Assembly: GCF_013761175.1 (NCBI RefSeq)
Contig: NZ_JACDUR010000005.1
Span: 406,970-470,969, forward strand
Length of the DNA stretch: 64,000 nucleotides
Reading direction: 5' to 3'
From: Nonomuraea soli
Lineage (GTDB): Bacteria; Actinomycetota; Actinomycetes; Streptosporangiales; Streptosporangiaceae
Both the position numbers and the translations under genes were made by a program. Numbering within the stretch: position 1 is the stretch's first letter; every line of letters begins with the position of its first letter. Positions 54,901 through 64,000 of this stretch are shown here, in pieces. Below the pieces are notes generated by a model. It saw nothing but the letters and a program-made list of their open reading frames with translations, was not told where the DNA came from and searched no databases.

Positions 54901-57900
54901 CGGAGCCTGGTCCCCGCGCCGGCTGACCAGCACCAGGCGTCCCACGCCGTGGGCCGACACCAGATGCCTGGCCACCAGCGCGCCCAGGCCACCCGTGCCG
55001 CCCGTGACCAGCACCGTGCTGTCGGGCCCGAAAGCGGTCTCCTCGGAAGGCGCCGCGAGGTCCGGATGCCCTGCCTCGCCGCTCGGCGACTCGGCGGTCA
55101 CCCGGTTCAGCCTTGGTGTCAGCACCTGTCCGTCGCGCACGGCCGTCTGCGTTTCGCCCGAGGCCAGTGCCAGCCTCACGAGCTCCTCGTCCGCAGCGGC
55201 GCCGTCGTCCAGGTCGAGCAGGACGAAGCGGCCCGGCTGCTCGGCCTGCGCCGCACGCACCAGACCCCACACCGCGGCCTGCGCCGGGTCCGGGATCTCG
55301 CCCAAGGCGGTCGCCACCGCGCCATGCGTGACGATGACCAGCGGCGAAGCGCCGGGCTCCGCCTGCAGGACGTTGAGGACCATGCCCGTGGCGCGACGAG
55401 CCGCCGCAGGGGCGGGCCCGTCGTCCACCGGCACGTCCAGCAGCTCGTAGGGAAGGTCCGCCCTCCCGGTACGGCCGGCCTGGATCCAGTCCAGCTGGAA
55501 CAGGGAGGTGCCGCGTGCGGGCGCCTGCCCGGCGGAGCGGGGCCGCAGGATGAGCGAGCCGACCTCCGCCACGGCAGCACCCGTGGCATCGGCCAGAACC
55601 AGGCCGAACACCCCCGTGCTGCTCGTCGCGGAGATCCGGACGCGCAGGGCGGTGGCCCCCTCCGCGTGCAAGACCACGTCGTTCCAGGCGAACGGGATGT
55701 ACGGCCGGCCTGGATCGGCCTCGGGCAGCAGCCCTGCCAGGGGGATCGCGTGCAGCGAGGCGTCCAGCAGCGCCGGGTGAAGCCCGAACCGCCGGGCGTC
55801 GGCCGCGTCCTGCGCAAGCGCGATCTCGGCGTAGACGACCTCGCCGTCACGCCAGGCCGCCTTGAGGCACTGGAACGCTTCGCCGTACTCCATGCCGATC
55901 TCGGTCAGGTCGGCGTAGACGCTCGCCACATCGAGCGGCTGAGCACCCGGCGGCGGCCACTGCGCCAGGTCGAAGCCCGACGAGCCGGAGGAAGCCGGAG
56001 ACAGGACACCCTGGGCGTGCTGCTGCCAGTCCGCGCCGTCGTCGGATCGGGAGTGAATGGTCACCCGTCGCCGGCCAGAGCCGTCCGCTTCCGCGACCAC
56101 GACCTGCAGGTGCAGGCTCCCGTGTTCGGGCAGGGCCATGGGGGTCTGCAGGGTGAGCTCGTCGAGAACCGGGCAGCCGACCTCGTCACCGGCACGGATC
56201 GCCAGCTCGACCTGCGCCGCCCCCGGCACCACCACCTGGCCGTCCACCGCGTGGTCGGCCAGCCAGGGCTGCGTCTGCGAGGACAGCCTGCCCATGAGCG
56301 TCAGCGATCCCGAGCCGGGGGCCGGGACGACCGCCGTCAGGATCGGGTGCTCCACCGCTTCGAGCCCGCTGCCCGAGGTGATCTCGATGGGGGCGTCGAG
56401 CCAGTAACGGCGGTGCTGGAAGGCGTAGGTGGGCAAGGCGACGTGGGCGGTGGGCACGGGGGCGAAGTAGGCGTCCCAGTCGATCATGACGCCGTGGATG
56501 TGGAGGGTGCCCAGGGCTTCGACCACCGTGCGGACCTCGTCGCGGTCCTTGCGGGCCGTGGGGATGAAGACGCCCTCGTCGACGCAGTGCTGTGCGAGAG
56601 CGGTGAGGGTGGTGTCGGGGCCGATCTCCAGGAACACGCCCGCTTCCGCAGCGGCCACACCATCGGCGAAGCGAACGGCGTCGCGGACGTGCCGCACCCA
56701 GTAGGTGGGGTCGGTGACCTCACCGCTGGACATGATCGGGATGGACGGCTCGTTGAACGTCAAGCGCGAGACGACTTGCGAGAAGTCGTCCAGCATCGGG
56801 TCCATGAGTGGCGAGTGGAAGGCGTGCGAGACGCGCAAGCGTCGGGTGCGTGCATCCACCAGAGCGGCGACGTCCTCCACGGCGGCTTCGCTGCCGGAGA
56901 TGACGACAGAGGCGGGGCCGTTGACGGCGGCGATGCTGACGTCGGAGCGGCCCTCCAGCTGCGGCGCCACCACTGCTTCCGGCGCCGCGATGGCCAGCAT
57001 CGCCCCACCCTCGGGAAGCGCCTGCATCAACTGCGCGCGGGCGGTGACCAGCGTGCACGCATCGGCCAGGGAAAGCACCCCAGCCACGTGCGCGGCGGCA
57101 ATCTCGCCCACGGAATGCCCGACCAGCACGTCCGGGGTGACACCCAGCGAGGTGAGAAGGCGGTAGAGCGCCACCTCGAAGGCGAACAACGCCGGCTGCG
57201 TCATCCCCGTCTGGTTCAGCGCCTCAACCGGGCCGGAGATCATCGTCTCCCGCAACTCCGAGGGAAGCAGCGCGCAGACTTCATCGAGCGCTTCGGCGAA
57301 CACCGGGAACGCCGCCGCAAGCTCGGCACCCATGCCGACCCGCTGGCTGCCCTGACCGGCGAACAACATCGCCAACCGGCCGCCACTCGACGCGCTTGCC
57401 GTACCGGTTTCGGCCAGCGCCCGCAGACCGGCCACCAGCTCGGCCCGATCGGCACCCACCACCACCGCGCGATGCTCCAGCAACGCCCGGTCGGTGACCA
57501 GGGCCTTGCCGACCAGGGCGGGTGCCGTGGTGTTCTGTGTGGCCCAGGAGGCGAGCCGGGCGGCCTGGGCCCTGAGACCCTCGCCGTCGTTGGCGGAGAT
57601 CAGCCAGGGGACGACCGGCGGTTCGGCGGGTTCGGCGGATTCGGGCGCGGCCGGGCCCTGCTCGATGATCACGTGGGCGTTGGTGCCGCTGACGCCGAAG
57701 GACGAGACGCCGGCGCGGCGTGGACGATCCTCCGTGTCCCAGGGCCTGGCCTCGTTCAGCAGCTCGACGGCACCTGCCGACCAGTCGATGTGCTCGGACG
57801 GGTTCTCGGCGTGCAAGGTGCGCGGGAGAACTCCGTGCCGCATGGCCATGATCATCTTGATCACGCCACCGACTCCGGCGGCGGCCTGGGTGTGCCCGAT

Positions 57901-60900
57901 GTTCGACTTCAGCGACCCCAGCCACAGCGGCCGGTCACGGTCCTGCCCGTAGGTCGCGATGATCGCCTGGGCCTCGATCGGGTCGCCCAGGGTGGTACCG
58001 GTGCCGTGGGCTTCCACGGCGTCCACGTCGGACGTCGACAGCCCGGCGTTGGCCAGAGCCTGACGGATCACCCGCTCCTGGGAGGGACCGTTCGGCGCGG
58101 TCAGGCCGTTGCTCGCACCGTCCTGATTGATCGCGGTCCCGCGCACGACAGCGAGGATTTGGTGCCCGTTACGCTGCGCGTCCGACAGCCGCTCCACCAG
58201 CAGCATGCCCACGCCCTCGGCCCAGCCGGTGCCATCGGCGGAGGCGGAGAAGGCCTTGCACCGTCCGTCGGTGGCCAGGCCGCGCTGGCGGGAGAACTCC
58301 ACGAAGACGCTCGGCGTCGCCATGACGGTCACGCCGCCCGCGAGGGCCAGGTCGCACTCCCCCGAACGCAGCGACTGCGCCGCCAGGTGGAGCGCCACCA
58401 GCGACGAGGAACAGGCCGTGTCGACGGTGACCGCAGGACCCTCGAGGCCGAAGGTGTAGGCGACCCGGCCGGAGGCGATGCTGCCAGCGCTGCCGTTGAG
58501 CACGAATCCTTCGAACCCGTCCGGCGCCTGCGCCAGCCGGCCGCCGTAGTCGTGGTACATCACTCCGGCGAAGACTCCGGTACGGCTGCCGCGCATCGAC
58601 TTCGGGCTGATCCCGGCACCCTCGATCGCCTCCCAGGAGGCCTCCAGCAGCAGCCGCTGCTGCGGGTCCATCGCGGTGGCCTCACGCGGCGAGACCCCGA
58701 ACAGCGCGGCGTCGAACTGGTCGGCGTCGTGCAGGAACCCTCCCTCGCGGGCGTAGCTGGTTCCCGCGTGTGCTGGATCGGGGTGGTAGAGCCGCTCCAG
58801 ATCCCAGCCGCGGTTGACGGGGAAGGTGCTGATCGCGTCTCCGGAGCGGGCCAGCAGCCGCCACAGGTCGTCGGGCGAGAGCACCCCGCCGGGATAGCGG
58901 CAGGCCATGCCCACGATCGCGATCGGCTCGTCGGTCTGGACGGTGCGGGTGCTGACCTGCTGGGTCTGGGTGGCGCCGGTGAGCTGGGCGTACAGGTGGT
59001 CGGCGAGCGCGTCGGCGGTGGGGAAGTTGAACAGCAGGGTGGCGGGCAGGCGCAGGCCGGTGGCGGCGTTGAGGCGGTTGCGCAGCTCGACGGAGCTCAA
59101 CGAGTCGAAGCCCAGATCCTTGAAGGCCGCCTCGACTCCCACGGAATCGGGGTCGGCATGCCCGAGGACGAGCGCGATGTTCGTCCTGATGAGGGTGAGC
59201 AGTGCCGCCCTGTCCGTCCCGGCGCGGAGCCGCCTGGCCGGTGCGGCGCGCCGTACCTGCGGTTTGACGAGGGATCGGAAGACTGCGGGGATCTCGTCCT
59301 GGCGGCGGAGCGTCGTGGTGTCGAGGAGGGCCAGGACCTGCACGGCCCTGTCCAGGTTGAGTGCGGTGTCGAACAGCGTCATGCCCTGCGTGGCGGGCAT
59401 CGGGGCGAGCCCGATGCGGCCGAGGCGGGCGACGTCGGCCTGAGTGAGCGCTCCGGCCATGCCCTGCTCGGTCTGCCACAGGCCCCACGCCAGGGAGTGG
59501 GCGGGCAGGCCGAGGGTCCGCCGGTGGACGGCCAGGGCGTCGAGGTAGGCGTTGGCGGCGGCGTAGTTCGCCTGACCGGCGCTGCCCACGGTGGCGGCCA
59601 CGGACGAGTACAGGACGAAGAACGCCAGGTCGAGCTCGGCCGTCAACTCGTGCAGGTGCCACGCGGCGTCGGCCTTGGGAGCGAAGACCCGGTCGATGCG
59701 CTCCGGGGTCAGGGAGGCCACGGCGCCGTCGTCGACGACGCCCGCCAGATGGATGATCCCCGTCAGGGGCCTGTCGGCCGGGATGGTGCCCAGCAGCGCG
59801 GCCAGCTGTTCGCGGTCGGCCACGTCACAGGCCGCCACGGTGACCTGCGCGCCGAGATCGGTCAGGTCGGACACGAGCTCGTCCGCTCCAGGAGCCGCCG
59901 GACCGCGGCGGCCGGCCAGCAGCAGGTGGCGCACGCCGTGCTCGGTGACCAGCCGGCGCGCGGCGAGCGCCGCGAGCCCGCCGGTGCCGCCCGTGAGCAA
60001 CACCGTTCCCTCCGGCGAACCGGTCAGCAGATCGCCGCCCACGGCTGCGCGGGCCGGCGGGTGCTCCAGTCGCCGGGCACCGGTGAGCGGCGCCAGACGT
60101 GGAACGTGGATCGTGCCGGTACGCAGGGCCATTTGCGGCTCGCCCGACATGCAGGCACGCGGCAGAACCGCCTCGGAGTCAGGGTGACCGTCGGTGTCGA
60201 CAAGGACGAAGCGCCCGGCGTGCTCGGACTGCGCGGATCGGATCAGCCCCCAGACCGGAGCGGTGGACAGGTCGAGCACGTCGCCTTCCACCACGCTGAC
60301 AGCACCGGAGGTCACGAGCACGAGCTGCGACTGCGCCAGCCGCTCGTCGGCGAGCCACTCCTGGACGAGCGCCAGCACCTCGTAGAGGCGCTCACGGCCC
60401 GAGCCGGCCGGGACGCGGTACACGACACGCTCGACGCCCACGGCCTCGTCCAGCGAGATCGGAGCGCGCAGCTCCGCCACCTCGTCCGGCTCCGGCCCCG
60501 CCACCGGTACGACCAGCCAGTCCAGTACGTACGGCGTGTGCTCCGGAGAACGCTCGTTCGCCACCGGCCTGACCACGATCGATTCCACCGTGAGGATCGG
60601 CGCGCCGGTGTGGTCGGCGACGCTGAGCGAGAGCTCCCCCGCCCCTCTGGCCGTCGTCCGCACCCGCGCCCCGACGCCGCCCGCTGCGTGCGCGTGCACG
60701 CCGGACCAGGCGAACGGCAGGAACGGATGTCCCGGCTCGCTCGGCGGCAGCAGCCCGCCGAGGGTGATCGAGTGCAGCACCGCATCGAGGAGCGCCGGGT
60801 GGAACCCGAACCGCTCCGCGTCGTCCTGGGCATGGCCGGGCAGGTCAATCTCGGCGTAGACGGCGCCGTCCCGCTGCCAGGCGCCCACCAGCCCCTGGAA

Positions 60901-63900
60901 GGCCGGGCCGTACTCCAGGCCGCTCGAGGCCAGGTCGTCGTAGAGGTCGTCGATGTCGAGGGGCTGCGCGCCGGGCGGCGGCCACTGCACCAGGTCGAAC
61001 CCGGGCTCGGGAGCCGCCTCGGCCGGAGCCAGCGTGCCCTGGGCGTTCCGCTGCCAGGCGGTCGCCCCCTCAGCCCTGGAGTAGAGGGAAAGGCCGCGCC
61101 GGCCGTCGTCGTCTGGCGCGTCGATGACGACCTGGAGCTGGACAGGGCTGTCGTGGGTGAGGACGAGAGGCGCCTGCAGGGCGAGCTCGGAGACGCTCGC
61201 GCAGTCCTCGGTCTCCGCGGCCGCGCGCAACGCGATCTCCAGGAAACCCGTGCCCGGCAGGATGGCGGTGCCGTTGACCGCATGATCGGCGAGCCAGGGC
61301 AGGGTGGCCAGGGAGAGCAGTCCGGTGAGCGTCAGCCCGTCGCCGTCGGGGGCGGGGATCGCGGCGCTCAGGATCGGATGGTCCACGACGCTCAGGCCCG
61401 CTGCCGCCACGTCACTGACGGACCGGCTCGGCTCCAGCCAGAACCGCTGGTGCTGGAAGGCGTAGGTGGGCAGGGCCACGTGGCGTGCGGGTTCCAGGAT
61501 CGCGGTCCAGTCGATCTCCACGTGGTGGGTGTGGAGGGTGCCCAGGGCCTCGATCAGCGAGCGGACCTCGTCGCGGTCCTTGCGGGCTGACGGGATGAAG
61601 ACGCCCTCGTCGACGCACTGCTGCGCCAGAGCGGTGAGCGTGGTGTCCGGGCCGATCTCCACGAACAGGTTCGCTTCCGAGGCGGCCACACCATCGGCGA
61701 AGCGGACGGCGTCGCGCACATGCCGCACCCAGTAAGCGGGGTCCGTCACGGAACCGCTCGACATGATCGGGATCGACGGCTCGTTGAAGGTCAGCTGCGA
61801 GACGACCTGTGAGAAGTCGTCCAGCATCGGATCCATGAGTGGCGAGTGGAAGGCGTGCGAGACGCGCAGGCGACGGGTGCGGGCATCCACCAGGGCCGCG
61901 ATCTCCTCGACCGCGGTCTCGCTGCCGGAGATGACCACCGACGCCGGACCGTTGACCGCCGCGATGCTGACGTCGGAACGGCCCTCCAGCAGGGGAAGGA
62001 TCGCCGCTTCGGGAGCAGCGATGGCCAACATCGCCCCACCCTCGGGAAGCGCCTGCATCAACTGCGCACGGGCGGTGACCAGCGTGCAGGCATCGGCCAG
62101 AGACAGCACCCCAGCCACATGCGCGGCCGCGATCTCACCGACCGAGTGCCCGACCAGCACGTCCGGGGTCACGCCCAGCGAGGTGAGCAGGCGATACAGC
62201 GCCACCTCGAAGGCGAACAACGCCGGCTGCGTCATCCCCGTCTGGTTCAACGCCTCGACCGGCCCAGAGGTCATGGTCCCGCGCAGCTCGGCCGGGAGCA
62301 GGGCACAGACTTCGTCGAGCGCTTCGGCGAACACCGGGAACGCCTCCGCCAGCTCGGCACCCATGCCGACCCGCTGGCTTCCCTGACCGGCGAACAACAT
62401 CGCCAACCGGCCACCAGCCGAACCGCTTGCCGTACCGTTCTCGGCCAGCGCCCGCAGACCGGCCACCAGCTCGGACCGATCGGCACCCACCACCACCGCG
62501 CGATGCTCCAGCAACGCCCGGCCAGTGGCCAGCGTCCAAGCCGGATCCACCTCCGGCCGCTCCTGCGCCCACTCCGCCAACCGGGCGGCCTGCGCCCGCA
62601 GAGCCTCAGGCGTCTTCGCCGACAGCAGCCACGGCGACACCGCAGCCTCACCCGCGACCGGTCCCTCGGCCACCGGACCCTGCTCGATGATCACGTGCGC
62701 GTTCGTGCCGCTCACGCCGAAGGACGAGACCCCTGCGCGACGCGGACGGTCGTCCACGTCCCACGGCCGAGCCTCGGTCAGCAGCTCGACAGCCCCCGCC
62801 GACCAGTCGATGTGCTCCGAAGGGTTCTCCGCGTGCAGAGTGCGCGGAAGCACGCCGTGCCGCATCGCCATGACCATCTTGATCACGCCGGCCACACCGG
62901 CGGCGGCCTGCGTGTGGCCGATGTTCGACTTCAGCGAGCCCAGCCACAGCGGCCGGTCACGGTCCTGGCCGTAGGTGGCGATGATCGCCTGCGCCTCGAT
63001 CGGGTCGCCCAGCACGGTTCCCGTGCCGTGGGCTTCCACGGCGTCCACGTCGGAGGTCGTCAGACCGGCGTTGGCCAGCGCCTGACGGATCACCCGCTGC
63101 TGCGAAGGCCCGTTCGGCGCGGTCAGACCGTTGCTCGCACCGTCCTGGTTGATCGCGGTCCCGCGCACGACGGCGAGGATCTGGTGCCCGTTACGCTGCG
63201 CGTCGGACAGCCTCTCCACCAGCAGCACGCCGACGCCCTCGGCCCAGCCGGTGCCGTCGGCGGAGGCGGAGAAGGCCTTGCAGCGGCCGTCCTCCGAGAG
63301 CCCTCGCTGCCGGGAGAACTCCACGAAGGTGCCCGGTGAAGCCATCACCATCACGCCACCGGCCAGCGCCATGTCGCATTCCCCTGTCCGCAGCGACTGC
63401 GCGGCCAGGTGGAGCGCCACCAGCGACGAGGAGCAGGCCGTGTCGACCGTGACCGCGGGGCCCTCGAACCCGAACGTGTACGACACCCGCCCGGAGGCGA
63501 CGCTGGCCAGACCGCCGGTGAGGAGGTAGCCCTCCACCGCCTCCGCGCCCTCGTAGCGGCGCGGGCCGTACTCCATGGGCGCGATGCCGGTGAACACGCC
63601 GGTCTGGCTGCCGCGCAGCCCGGCGGGGTCGAGGTTGGCGTGCTCGATCGCCTCCCACGACGCCTCCAGCAGCAGGCGCTGCTGCGGGTCCATCGCCAGG
63701 GCCTCACGCGGCGAGATCCCGAAGAAGGAGGCGTCGAAGTCGGCGGCGTTGTACAGGAAGCCGCCGTGGCGGGTAGAGGATGTGCCCGGGTCGTCCGGGT
63801 CGCCGGACAGGAGCCGCTCCAGGTCCCAGCCTCGGTCGGTGGGGAACTCCCCGACCGCGTCGGCGCCTGACGCCACCAGGTTCCACAGGTCCTCGGGCGA

Positions 63901-64000
63901 GGCCACCCCGCCGGGGAAACGGCAGGCCATGCCCACGATCGCGATCGGTTCGTCGAGGGCCGCGGTCCTGGCCGTCACCACGCCGGACCCGACACCGTCG
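43828..64000 (-). CDS. Modular type I polyketide synthase, at least four KS-AT-DH-KR-ACP modules (5' end outside window)
   Basis: At least 6,717 residues encode four complete reducing modules, starting at about 63954, 58932, 53964 and 48953. A GTG at 63981 could be a start, but the frame stays open to the window edge and the residues before the first KS look like an inter-module linker, not an N-terminal docking helix. More modules or a loading domain therefore lie upstream. All KS domains have TACSSSL, EAHGTGT and the NIGH motif. All AT domains have GHSVGE and HAFH, the malonyl signature. DH and KR motifs are intact throughout and there is no ER. The protein ends with a docking-like tail (residues about 6650-6717). 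Expected output is a conjugated all-trans polyene acyl chain of at least four double bonds. Confidence 0.95.
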   Translation of the reverse strand, partial: DGVGSGVVTARTAALDEPIAIVGMACRFPGGVASPEDLWNLVASGADAVGEFPTDRGWDLERLLSGDPDDPGTSSTRHGGFLYNAADFDASFFGISPREALAMDPQQRLLLEASWEAIEHANLDPAGLRGSQTGVFTGIAPMEYGPRRYEGAEAVEGYLLTGGLASVASGRVSYTFGFEGPAVTVDTACSSSLVALHLAAQSLRTGECDMALAGGVMVMASPGTFVEFSRQRGLSEDGRCKAFSASADGTGWAEGVGVLLVERLSDAQRNGHQILAVVRGTAINQDGASNGLTAPNGPSQQRVIRQALANAGLTTSDVDAVEAHGTGTVLGDPIEAQAIIATYGQDRDRPLWLGSLKSNIGHTQAAAGVAGVIKMVMAMRHGVLPRTLHAENPSEHIDWSAGAVELLTEARPWDVDDRPRRAGVSSFGVSGTNAHVIIEQGPVAEGPVAGEAAVSPWLLSAKTPEALRAQAARLAEWAQERPEVDPAWTLATGRALLEHRAVVVGADRSELVAGLRALAENGTASGSAGGRLAMLFAGQGSQRVGMGAELAEAFPVFAEALDEVCALLPAELRGTMTSGPVEALNQTGMTQPALFAFEVALYRLLTSLGVTPDVLVGHSVGEIAAAHVAGVLSLADACTLVTARAQLMQALPEGGAMLAIAAPEAAILPLLEGRSDVSIAAVNGPASVVISGSETAVEEIAALVDARTRRLRVSHAFHSPLMDPMLDDFSQVVSQLTFNEPSIPIMSSGSVTDPAYWVRHVRDAVRFADGVAASEANLFVEIGPDTTLTALAQQCVDEGVFIPSARKDRDEVRSLIEALGTLHTHHVEIDWTAILEPARHVALPTYAFQHQRFWLEPSRSVSDVAAAGLSVVDHPILSAAIPAPDGDGLTLTGLLSLATLPWLADHAVNGTAILPGTGFLEIALRAAAETEDCASVSELALQAPLVLTHDSPVQLQVVIDAPDDDGRRGLSLYSRAEGATAWQRNAQGTLAPAEAAPEPGFDLVQWPPPGAQPLDIDDLYDDLASSGLEYGPAFQGLVGAWQRDGAVYAEIDLPGHAQDDAERFGFHPALLDAVLHSITLGGLLPPSEPGHPFLPFAWSGVHAHAAGGVGARVRTTARGAGELSLSVADHTGAPILTVESIVVRPVANERSPEHTPYVLDWLVVPVAGPEPDEVAELRAPISLDEAVGVERVVYRVPAGSGRERLYEVLALVQEWLADERLAQSQLVLVTSGAVSVVEGDVLDLSTAPVWGLIRSAQSEHAGRFVLVDTDGHPDSEAVLPRACMSGEPQMALRTGTIHVPRLAPLTGARRLEHPPARAAVGGDLLTGSPEGTVLLTGGTGGLAALAARRLVTEHGVRHLLLAGRRGPAAPGADELVSDLTDLGAQVTVAACDVADREQLAALLGTIPADRPLTGIIHLAGVVDDGAVASLTPERIDRVFAPKADAAWHLHELTAELDLAFFVLYSSVAATVGSAGQANYAAANAYLDALAVHRRTLGLPAHSLAWGLWQTEQGMAGALTQADVARLGRIGLAPMPATQGMTLFDTALNLDRAVQVLALLDTTTLRRQDEIPAVFRSLVKPQVRRAAPARRLRAGTDRAALLTLIRTNIALVLGHADPDSVGVEAAFKDLGFDSLSSVELRNRLNAATGLRLPATLLFNFPTADALADHLYAQLTGATQTQQVSTRTVQTDEPIAIVGMACRYPGGVLSPDDLWRLLARSGDAISTFPVNRGWDLERLYHPDPAHAGTSYAREGGFLHDADQFDAALFGVSPREATAMDPQQRLLLEASWEAIEGAGISPKSMRGSRTGVFAGVMYHDYGGRLAQAPDGFEGFVLNGSAGSIASGRVAYTFGLEGPAVTVDTACSSSLVALHLAAQSLRSGECDLALAGGVTVMATPSVFVEFSRQRGLATDGRCKAFSASADGTGWAEGVGMLLVERLSDAQRNGHQILAVVRGTAINQDGASNGLTAPNGPSQERVIRQALANAGLSTSDVDAVEAHGTGTTLGDPIEAQAIIATYGQDRDRPLWLGSLKSNIGHTQAAAGVGGVIKMIMAMRHGVLPRTLHAENPSEHIDWSAGAVELLNEARPWDTEDRPRRAGVSSFGVSGTNAHVIIEQGPAAPESAEPAEPPVVPWLISANDGEGLRAQAARLASWATQNTTAPALVGKALVTDRALLEHRAVVVGADRAELVAGLRALAETGTASASSGGRLAMLFAGQGSQRVGMGAELAAAFPVFAEALDEVCALLPSELRETMISGPVEALNQTGMTQPALFAFEVALYRLLTSLGVTPDVLVGHSVGEIAAAHVAGVLSLADACTLVTARAQLMQALPEGGAMLAIAAPEAVVAPQLEGRSDVSIAAVNGPASVVISGSEAAVEDVAALVDARTRRLRVSHAFHSPLMDPMLDDFSQVVSRLTFNEPSIPIMSSGEVTDPTYWVRHVRDAVRFADGVAAAEAGVFLEIGPDTTLTALAQHCVDEGVFIPTARKDRDEVRTVVEALGTLHIHGVMIDWDAYFAPVPTAHVALPTYAFQHRRYWLDAPIEITSGSGLEAVEHPILTAVVPAPGSGSLTLMGRLSSQTQPWLADHAVDGQVVVPGAAQVELAIRAGDEVGCPVLDELTLQTPMALPEHGSLHLQVVVAEADGSGRRRVTIHSRSDDGADWQQHAQGVLSPASSGSSGFDLAQWPPPGAQPLDVASVYADLTEIGMEYGEAFQCLKAAWRDGEVVYAEIALAQDAADARRFGLHPALLDASLHAIPLAGLLPEADPGRPYIPFAWNDVVLHAEGATALRVRISATSSTGVFGLVLADATGAAVAEVGSLILRPRSAGQAPARGTSLFQLDWIQAGRTGRADLPYELLDVPVDDGPAPAAARRATGMVLNVLQAEPGASPLVIVTHGAVATALGEIPDPAQAAVWGLVRAAQAEQPGRFVLLDLDDGAAADEELVRLALASGETQTAVRDGQVLTPRLNRVTAESPSGEAGHPDLAAPSEETAFGPDSTVLVTGGTGGLGALVARHLVSAHGVGRLVLVSRRGDQAPGAAELMAELTGLGATVTIAACDVGDREQLARLVESVPLTGVVHTAGVLDDGIVGSLTPERMDAVLRPKADAAWHLHELTADLDLSAFVLFSSLSGLLGSAGQGNYAAANTFLDALAEQRRAQGLAATSLAWGLWASGMAGELTETDRRRLERGGITPLPVDDGLALFDTAVGHERAVLVPASLNVPALQAQAGTLPTILHGLVRVPARRSGTAAAAAFDPADLLRLVRTQAATVLGFSDAKAVEPARRFQDLGFDSLTAVEFRNQLNLATGLRLPATLIFDYPTAEAVAGYLESELASDQASQAVVADVAAADEPIAIVGMACRFPGGVASPEELWDLVASGVDAIGEFPTDRGWDLAKLYDPDPDHRGTSYARHGGFLYDAAGFDPGFFGISPREALAMDPQQRLLLETSWEAIERAGLDPVGLRGSRTGVFAGVMYHDYAPQLSAAPSELEGLIGTGSSGSIASGRVSYTFGFEGPAVTVDTACSSSLVALHWAAQALRSGECDLALAGGVTVMSTPNTFIEFSRQRGLSTDGRCKAFSASADGTGWGEGVGVLLVERLSDARRNGHHVLAVLRGSAVNQDGASNGLTAPNGPSQQRVIRQALANARLAPSDVDVVEAHGTGTTLGDPIEAQALIATYGQDRDRPLWLGSIKSNIGHAQAAAGVAGVIKMVMALRSGVMPRTLHAESPSEHVDWSAGAVELLTEARAWDVDDRPRRAAVSSFGISGTNAHVIIEQGPEAEEPEQAEAELPVSPWVLSARTPEALRAQATRLASWVEERPELRLADVGWSLVSARSSLERRAVVVGADRAELVAGLRALAEGTASGSAGGRLAMLFAGQGSQRVGMGAELAAAFPVFAEALDEVCALLPSELRETMISGPVEALNQTGMTQPALFAFEVALYRLLTSLGVTPDVLVGHSVGEIAAAHVAGVLSLADACALVTARAQLMQALPEGGAMLAIATPEAVVAPLLEGRSDVGIAAVNGPASVVISGRETAVEEIAALVDARTRRLKVSHAFHSPLMDPMLDDFSQVVSQLTFNEPSIPIMTSGSVTDPAYWVRHVRDAVRFADGVRAAAADVFVEIGPDTTLTALAQQCLDEGVFIPAARNEVRSLVEALGILHTHGTTVDWAAIVPPAKHVDLPTYAFEHQRFWITAQPGSGDVADAGLGAIDHPLLSAVTEVAGGETVIFSGRLSLQAQPWLADHAVNGTVLLPGAGLLELALRAGAEVGWPQVRELTLQAPLVLPVEGGLQMQVVLGSEDSGTRPISIHTRQENDPASPWIQHAQGLLTTELPLPVFELTQWPPSNAQPAAVEGLYDDLAGLGLEYGPAFQGLVRAWTRPGEVFAEIVLPEEAHAEADRFGVHPALLDAVLHATGLGDLLPDAEPGQPYLPFSWSDVSLHATGATSVRVKISGTGESSVTLAIADETGAPMMEVRTLTFRSLSTSDLASASGQGMLHRVDWTAVVTAGAAPAWVWADDLDAVVEPPEVVLVEGPSGEDLRAVTHEVLGLVQRWLAEERFASSRLVLVTRGVVADPVQSAVWGLVRAVQAEQPGRFVLLDVEAGALDESLVDGALASGEAQVAVRDGQVLAPRLNRLAVAPSAADSDRAAEPSAGGEPAGQGAGGKRVAGPVFGPDSTVLVTGGTGGLGALVAKHLADTYHVGHLLLVSRRGDQAPGAAELAAELTGLGTTVTIAACDVSDREQLARLVGSLPLTGVVHTAGVLDDGVVGSLTPERFDGVLGPKADAARHLHELTSHLDLTAFVLFSSIAGVVGSAGQASYSAANAYLDALARQRNEQGLAATSLAWGLWASGGMAGDLTDTDLQRMERAGIKPLSIQEGLALFDAALHTGEPNLVPARLAERRADRKPVRRAATAGGLTQRLATMTQAERQSMLTELVKSHTATVLGFPDGSAIDQRRQFQDLGFDSLTAVEFRNQLNTATGLRLPATLIFDYPTAEAVAAHLATELAGETVEQEVTRGVAADEPIAIVGMACRFPGGVSSPEQLWDLVAQARDAVGDFPSDRGWDVEGVYGPEPGTPGKTYTRHGGFLYDAAEFDPGFFGISPREALAMDPQQRLLLETSWEAIERAGISPDGLRGSRTGVFAGVMYHDYGLGTPANTSGGSLVSGRVSYTLGLEGPAVTVDTACSSSLVALHWAAQALRSGECDLALAGGVTVMSTPGMFIEFSRQRGLSADGRCKAFSASADGTAWGEGVGVLLVERLSDAQRNGHQILAVVRGSAINQDGASNGLTAPNGPSQQRVIRQALANAGLTTSDVDAVEAHGTGTTLGDPIEAQAIIATYGQDRDRPLWLGSLKSNIGHTQAAAGVGGVIKMVMALRNELLPQTLHVNEPSPHVDWSAGAVELLTEPVAWQQNGHPRRAAVSSFGISGTNAHVIIEQGPVAEGPVAGEAAVSPWLLSAKTPEALRAQAARLASWAQEWPEVDPAWTLATGRALLEHRAVVVGADRSELVAGLRALAENSTASAASGGRLAMLFAGQGSQRVGMGAELAAAFPVFAEALDEVCALLPSELRETMISGPVEALNQTGMTQPALFAFEVALYRLLTSLGVTPDVLVGHSVGEIAAAHVAGVLSLADACSLVTARAQLMQALPEGGAMLAIATPEAVVAPLLEGRSDVSIAAVNGPASVVISGSETTVEEIAALVDARTRRLKVSHAFHSPLMDPMLDDFSQVVSQLTFNEPSIPIMSSGEVTDPAYWVRHVRDAVRFADGVAASQASVFLEIGPDTTLTALAQHCVDEGVFIPTARKDRDEVRTVVEALGTLHTHGATVDWTTILTPTKHVDLPTYAFQHDRYWVPAMIDTADMADAGLGAIDHPLLSAVTEVAGGESVVFSGRLSVRAQPWLADHMVGGHVLVPGAALVELATRAGDEVGCSYLQELTIQAPLVVPAEGSLQLQVVIGSAEDPEARALTVHSRAQDAAEWTQHAQGLLTTELPLPAFELTQWPPANAQPAAVEGLYDDLAGLGLDYGPTFQGLVRAWTRPGEVFAEIDLPEEAHAEADRFGVHPALLDAVLHACAVGDLLPQPEPGKPYLPFSWSGVSLHAPGATSARVKIIATGGSSVTLAIADQTGAPVADVEALTLRPMSTAGLSAAGGESLLHRVDWTAVVTAGTAPAWVWADDLDAVVEPPEAVLVEGPSGEDLRAVTHEVLGLVQRWLAEERFASSRLVLVSRDSVADPVQSAVWGLVRAVQAEQPGRFVLLDLDEGAAADEQLMGLALASGEAQVAVRDGQVLAPKLNRQNAAPPAADSDRAAEPGERLVGPVFGPDSTVLVTGGTGGLGALVARHLVSAHGVGRLVLVSRRGGQAPGAGELVADLTELGAAVTVVACDVGDREQLARLVGSLPLTGVVHTAGVLDDGVVGSLTPERMDAVLRPKADAARHLHELTAHLDLTAFVLFSSLAGVVGSAGQASYAAANAYLDALARQRNEQGLAATSLAWGLWASGGMAGDLSEADLRRMERAGIKPLSVQEGLALFDAALRTGEPNLVPARFARARTRPQPRRTRSAQSLSERLATMDPEQLHATLVDFVREQVAVVLGFADASAVEPRRRFQDLGFDSLTAVELRNQLSAATGLRLPATLIFDYPSPLALTQFVLEQLFPAVAAAEAGPAHSDAEVRQFLTTIPISRLREAGLLDSLLRLAGPDDREPDNPTEAEAIDTMDADLLIQLALEGGGS
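48965..53964 (-). other. PKS module C: KS-AT(mal)-DH-KR-ACP
   Basis: Approximate domain spans are KS 53964-52690, AT 52400-51450, DH 51400-50570, KR 50010-49450 and ACP 49200-48990. The KS has [10 protein letters not shown] where the others have [10 protein letters not shown]. The DH has [10 protein letters not shown] and HPALLDAVL. The KR has LDD and the Tyr in SYSAAN. Confidence 0.88.
53970..58932 (-). other. PKS module B: KS-AT(mal)-DH-KR-ACP
   Basis: Approximate domain spans are KS 58932-57660, AT 57365-56410, DH 56360-55500, KR 55025-54490 and ACP 54210-54005. The DH has [10 protein letters not shown] and HPALLDASL. The KR has [11 protein letters not shown] and the Tyr in NYAAAN. The DH and post-AT regions are the most diverged of the four modules. 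Confidence 0.88.
58945..63954 (-). other. PKS module A: KS-AT(mal)-DH-KR-ACP
   Basis: Approximate domain spans are KS 63954-62680, AT 62412-61470, DH 61400-60550, KR 60010-59480 and ACP 59190-58990. The DH has [10 protein letters not shown] and HPALLDAVL, so it looks active. The KR has GGTGGLAA and the catalytic Tyr in NYAAAN. Its stereochemistry motif is VDD where the others have LDD, still B-type. ACP Ser is in GFDSLSSV. Confidence 0.88.

Noticed and set aside
54301-61590. Very long plus-strand open frame opposite the PKS
   Set aside because: High-GC coding DNA leaves antisense frames open. The translation has no domains and the opposite strand encodes clear KS/AT/DH/KR/ACP motifs. The same applies to the other long antisense frames at 33579-37562, 47149-51426 and 51457-53910.
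63979-63981. GTG as true start of the PKS
   Set aside because: The frame is open to the window edge, and the residues before the KS resemble the inter-module linkers before the other three KS domains rather than an N-terminal docking helix.
43828-64000. Enoyl reductase domains in the PKS
   Set aside because: No nucleotide-binding ER motif is found between DH and KR in any of the four modules, and the spacing is filled by the KR structural subdomain.

Overview
The window is high-GC DNA with long overlapping reading frames, GTG starts, LAL and NarL-type regulators and giant modular megasynthases. It comes from a filamentous actinomycete, plausibly a Streptosporangiaceae-type genus, although the sequence alone does not settle the genus. 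Most of it is one biosynthetic gene cluster, cut by the right edge inside a polyketide synthase (PKS) gene.

Left flank (1-5.5 kb): the 3' part of a LAL/LuxR regulator, a doubtful 40-residue ORF, a secreted S8 subtilisin-like protease and tRNA-Lys(CUU) with its terminator. Supply and regulatory region (5.5-24.3 kb): a biotin-dependent acyl-CoA carboxylase subunit (malonyl-CoA supply), a Sfp/EntD-type phosphopantetheinyl transferase, a soluble histidine kinase/response regulator pair, a 2-isopropylmalate synthase-like enzyme, a UbiA prenyltransferase, a full-length LAL regulator, two divergent ABC-2 exporters (one followed by a DUF5988 protein, the other by a second two-component pair), and a PEP-synthase/rifampin-phosphotransferase-like enzyme.

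Assembly line (24.4-64 kb, all minus strand, mostly with 4-bp ATGA/GTGA overlaps). In order of transcription: a PKS with at least four malonyl-specific KS-AT-DH-KR-ACP modules; a small alpha/beta hydrolase with a Cys nucleophile (GYCVG); a C-A-PCP NRPS with a glycine-like code; a PchE-like NRPS with an orphan N-terminal carrier domain and two Cy-A(Cys)-PCP modules; a PchF-like NRPS (docking-Cy-A(Cys)-MT-PCP-TE); a saccharopine-dehydrogenase-like oxidoreductase; a PchG/Irp3-like thiazolinyl imine reductase; a type II thioesterase; and an O-methyltransferase.

Read together, the genes predict a conjugated polyene acyl chain condensed with glycine and then up to three cysteines. The cysteines would be heterocyclised to thiazolines, with the last ring reduced and methylated as in pyochelin. 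Prenylation, O-methylation and a second redox step are possible decorations. The combination of a polyene PKS, a glycine module and a triple pyochelin-type tail, with two Cys-nucleophile thioesterase-fold proteins, matches no named product I can assign with confidence. It is the main candidate for an undescribed system.
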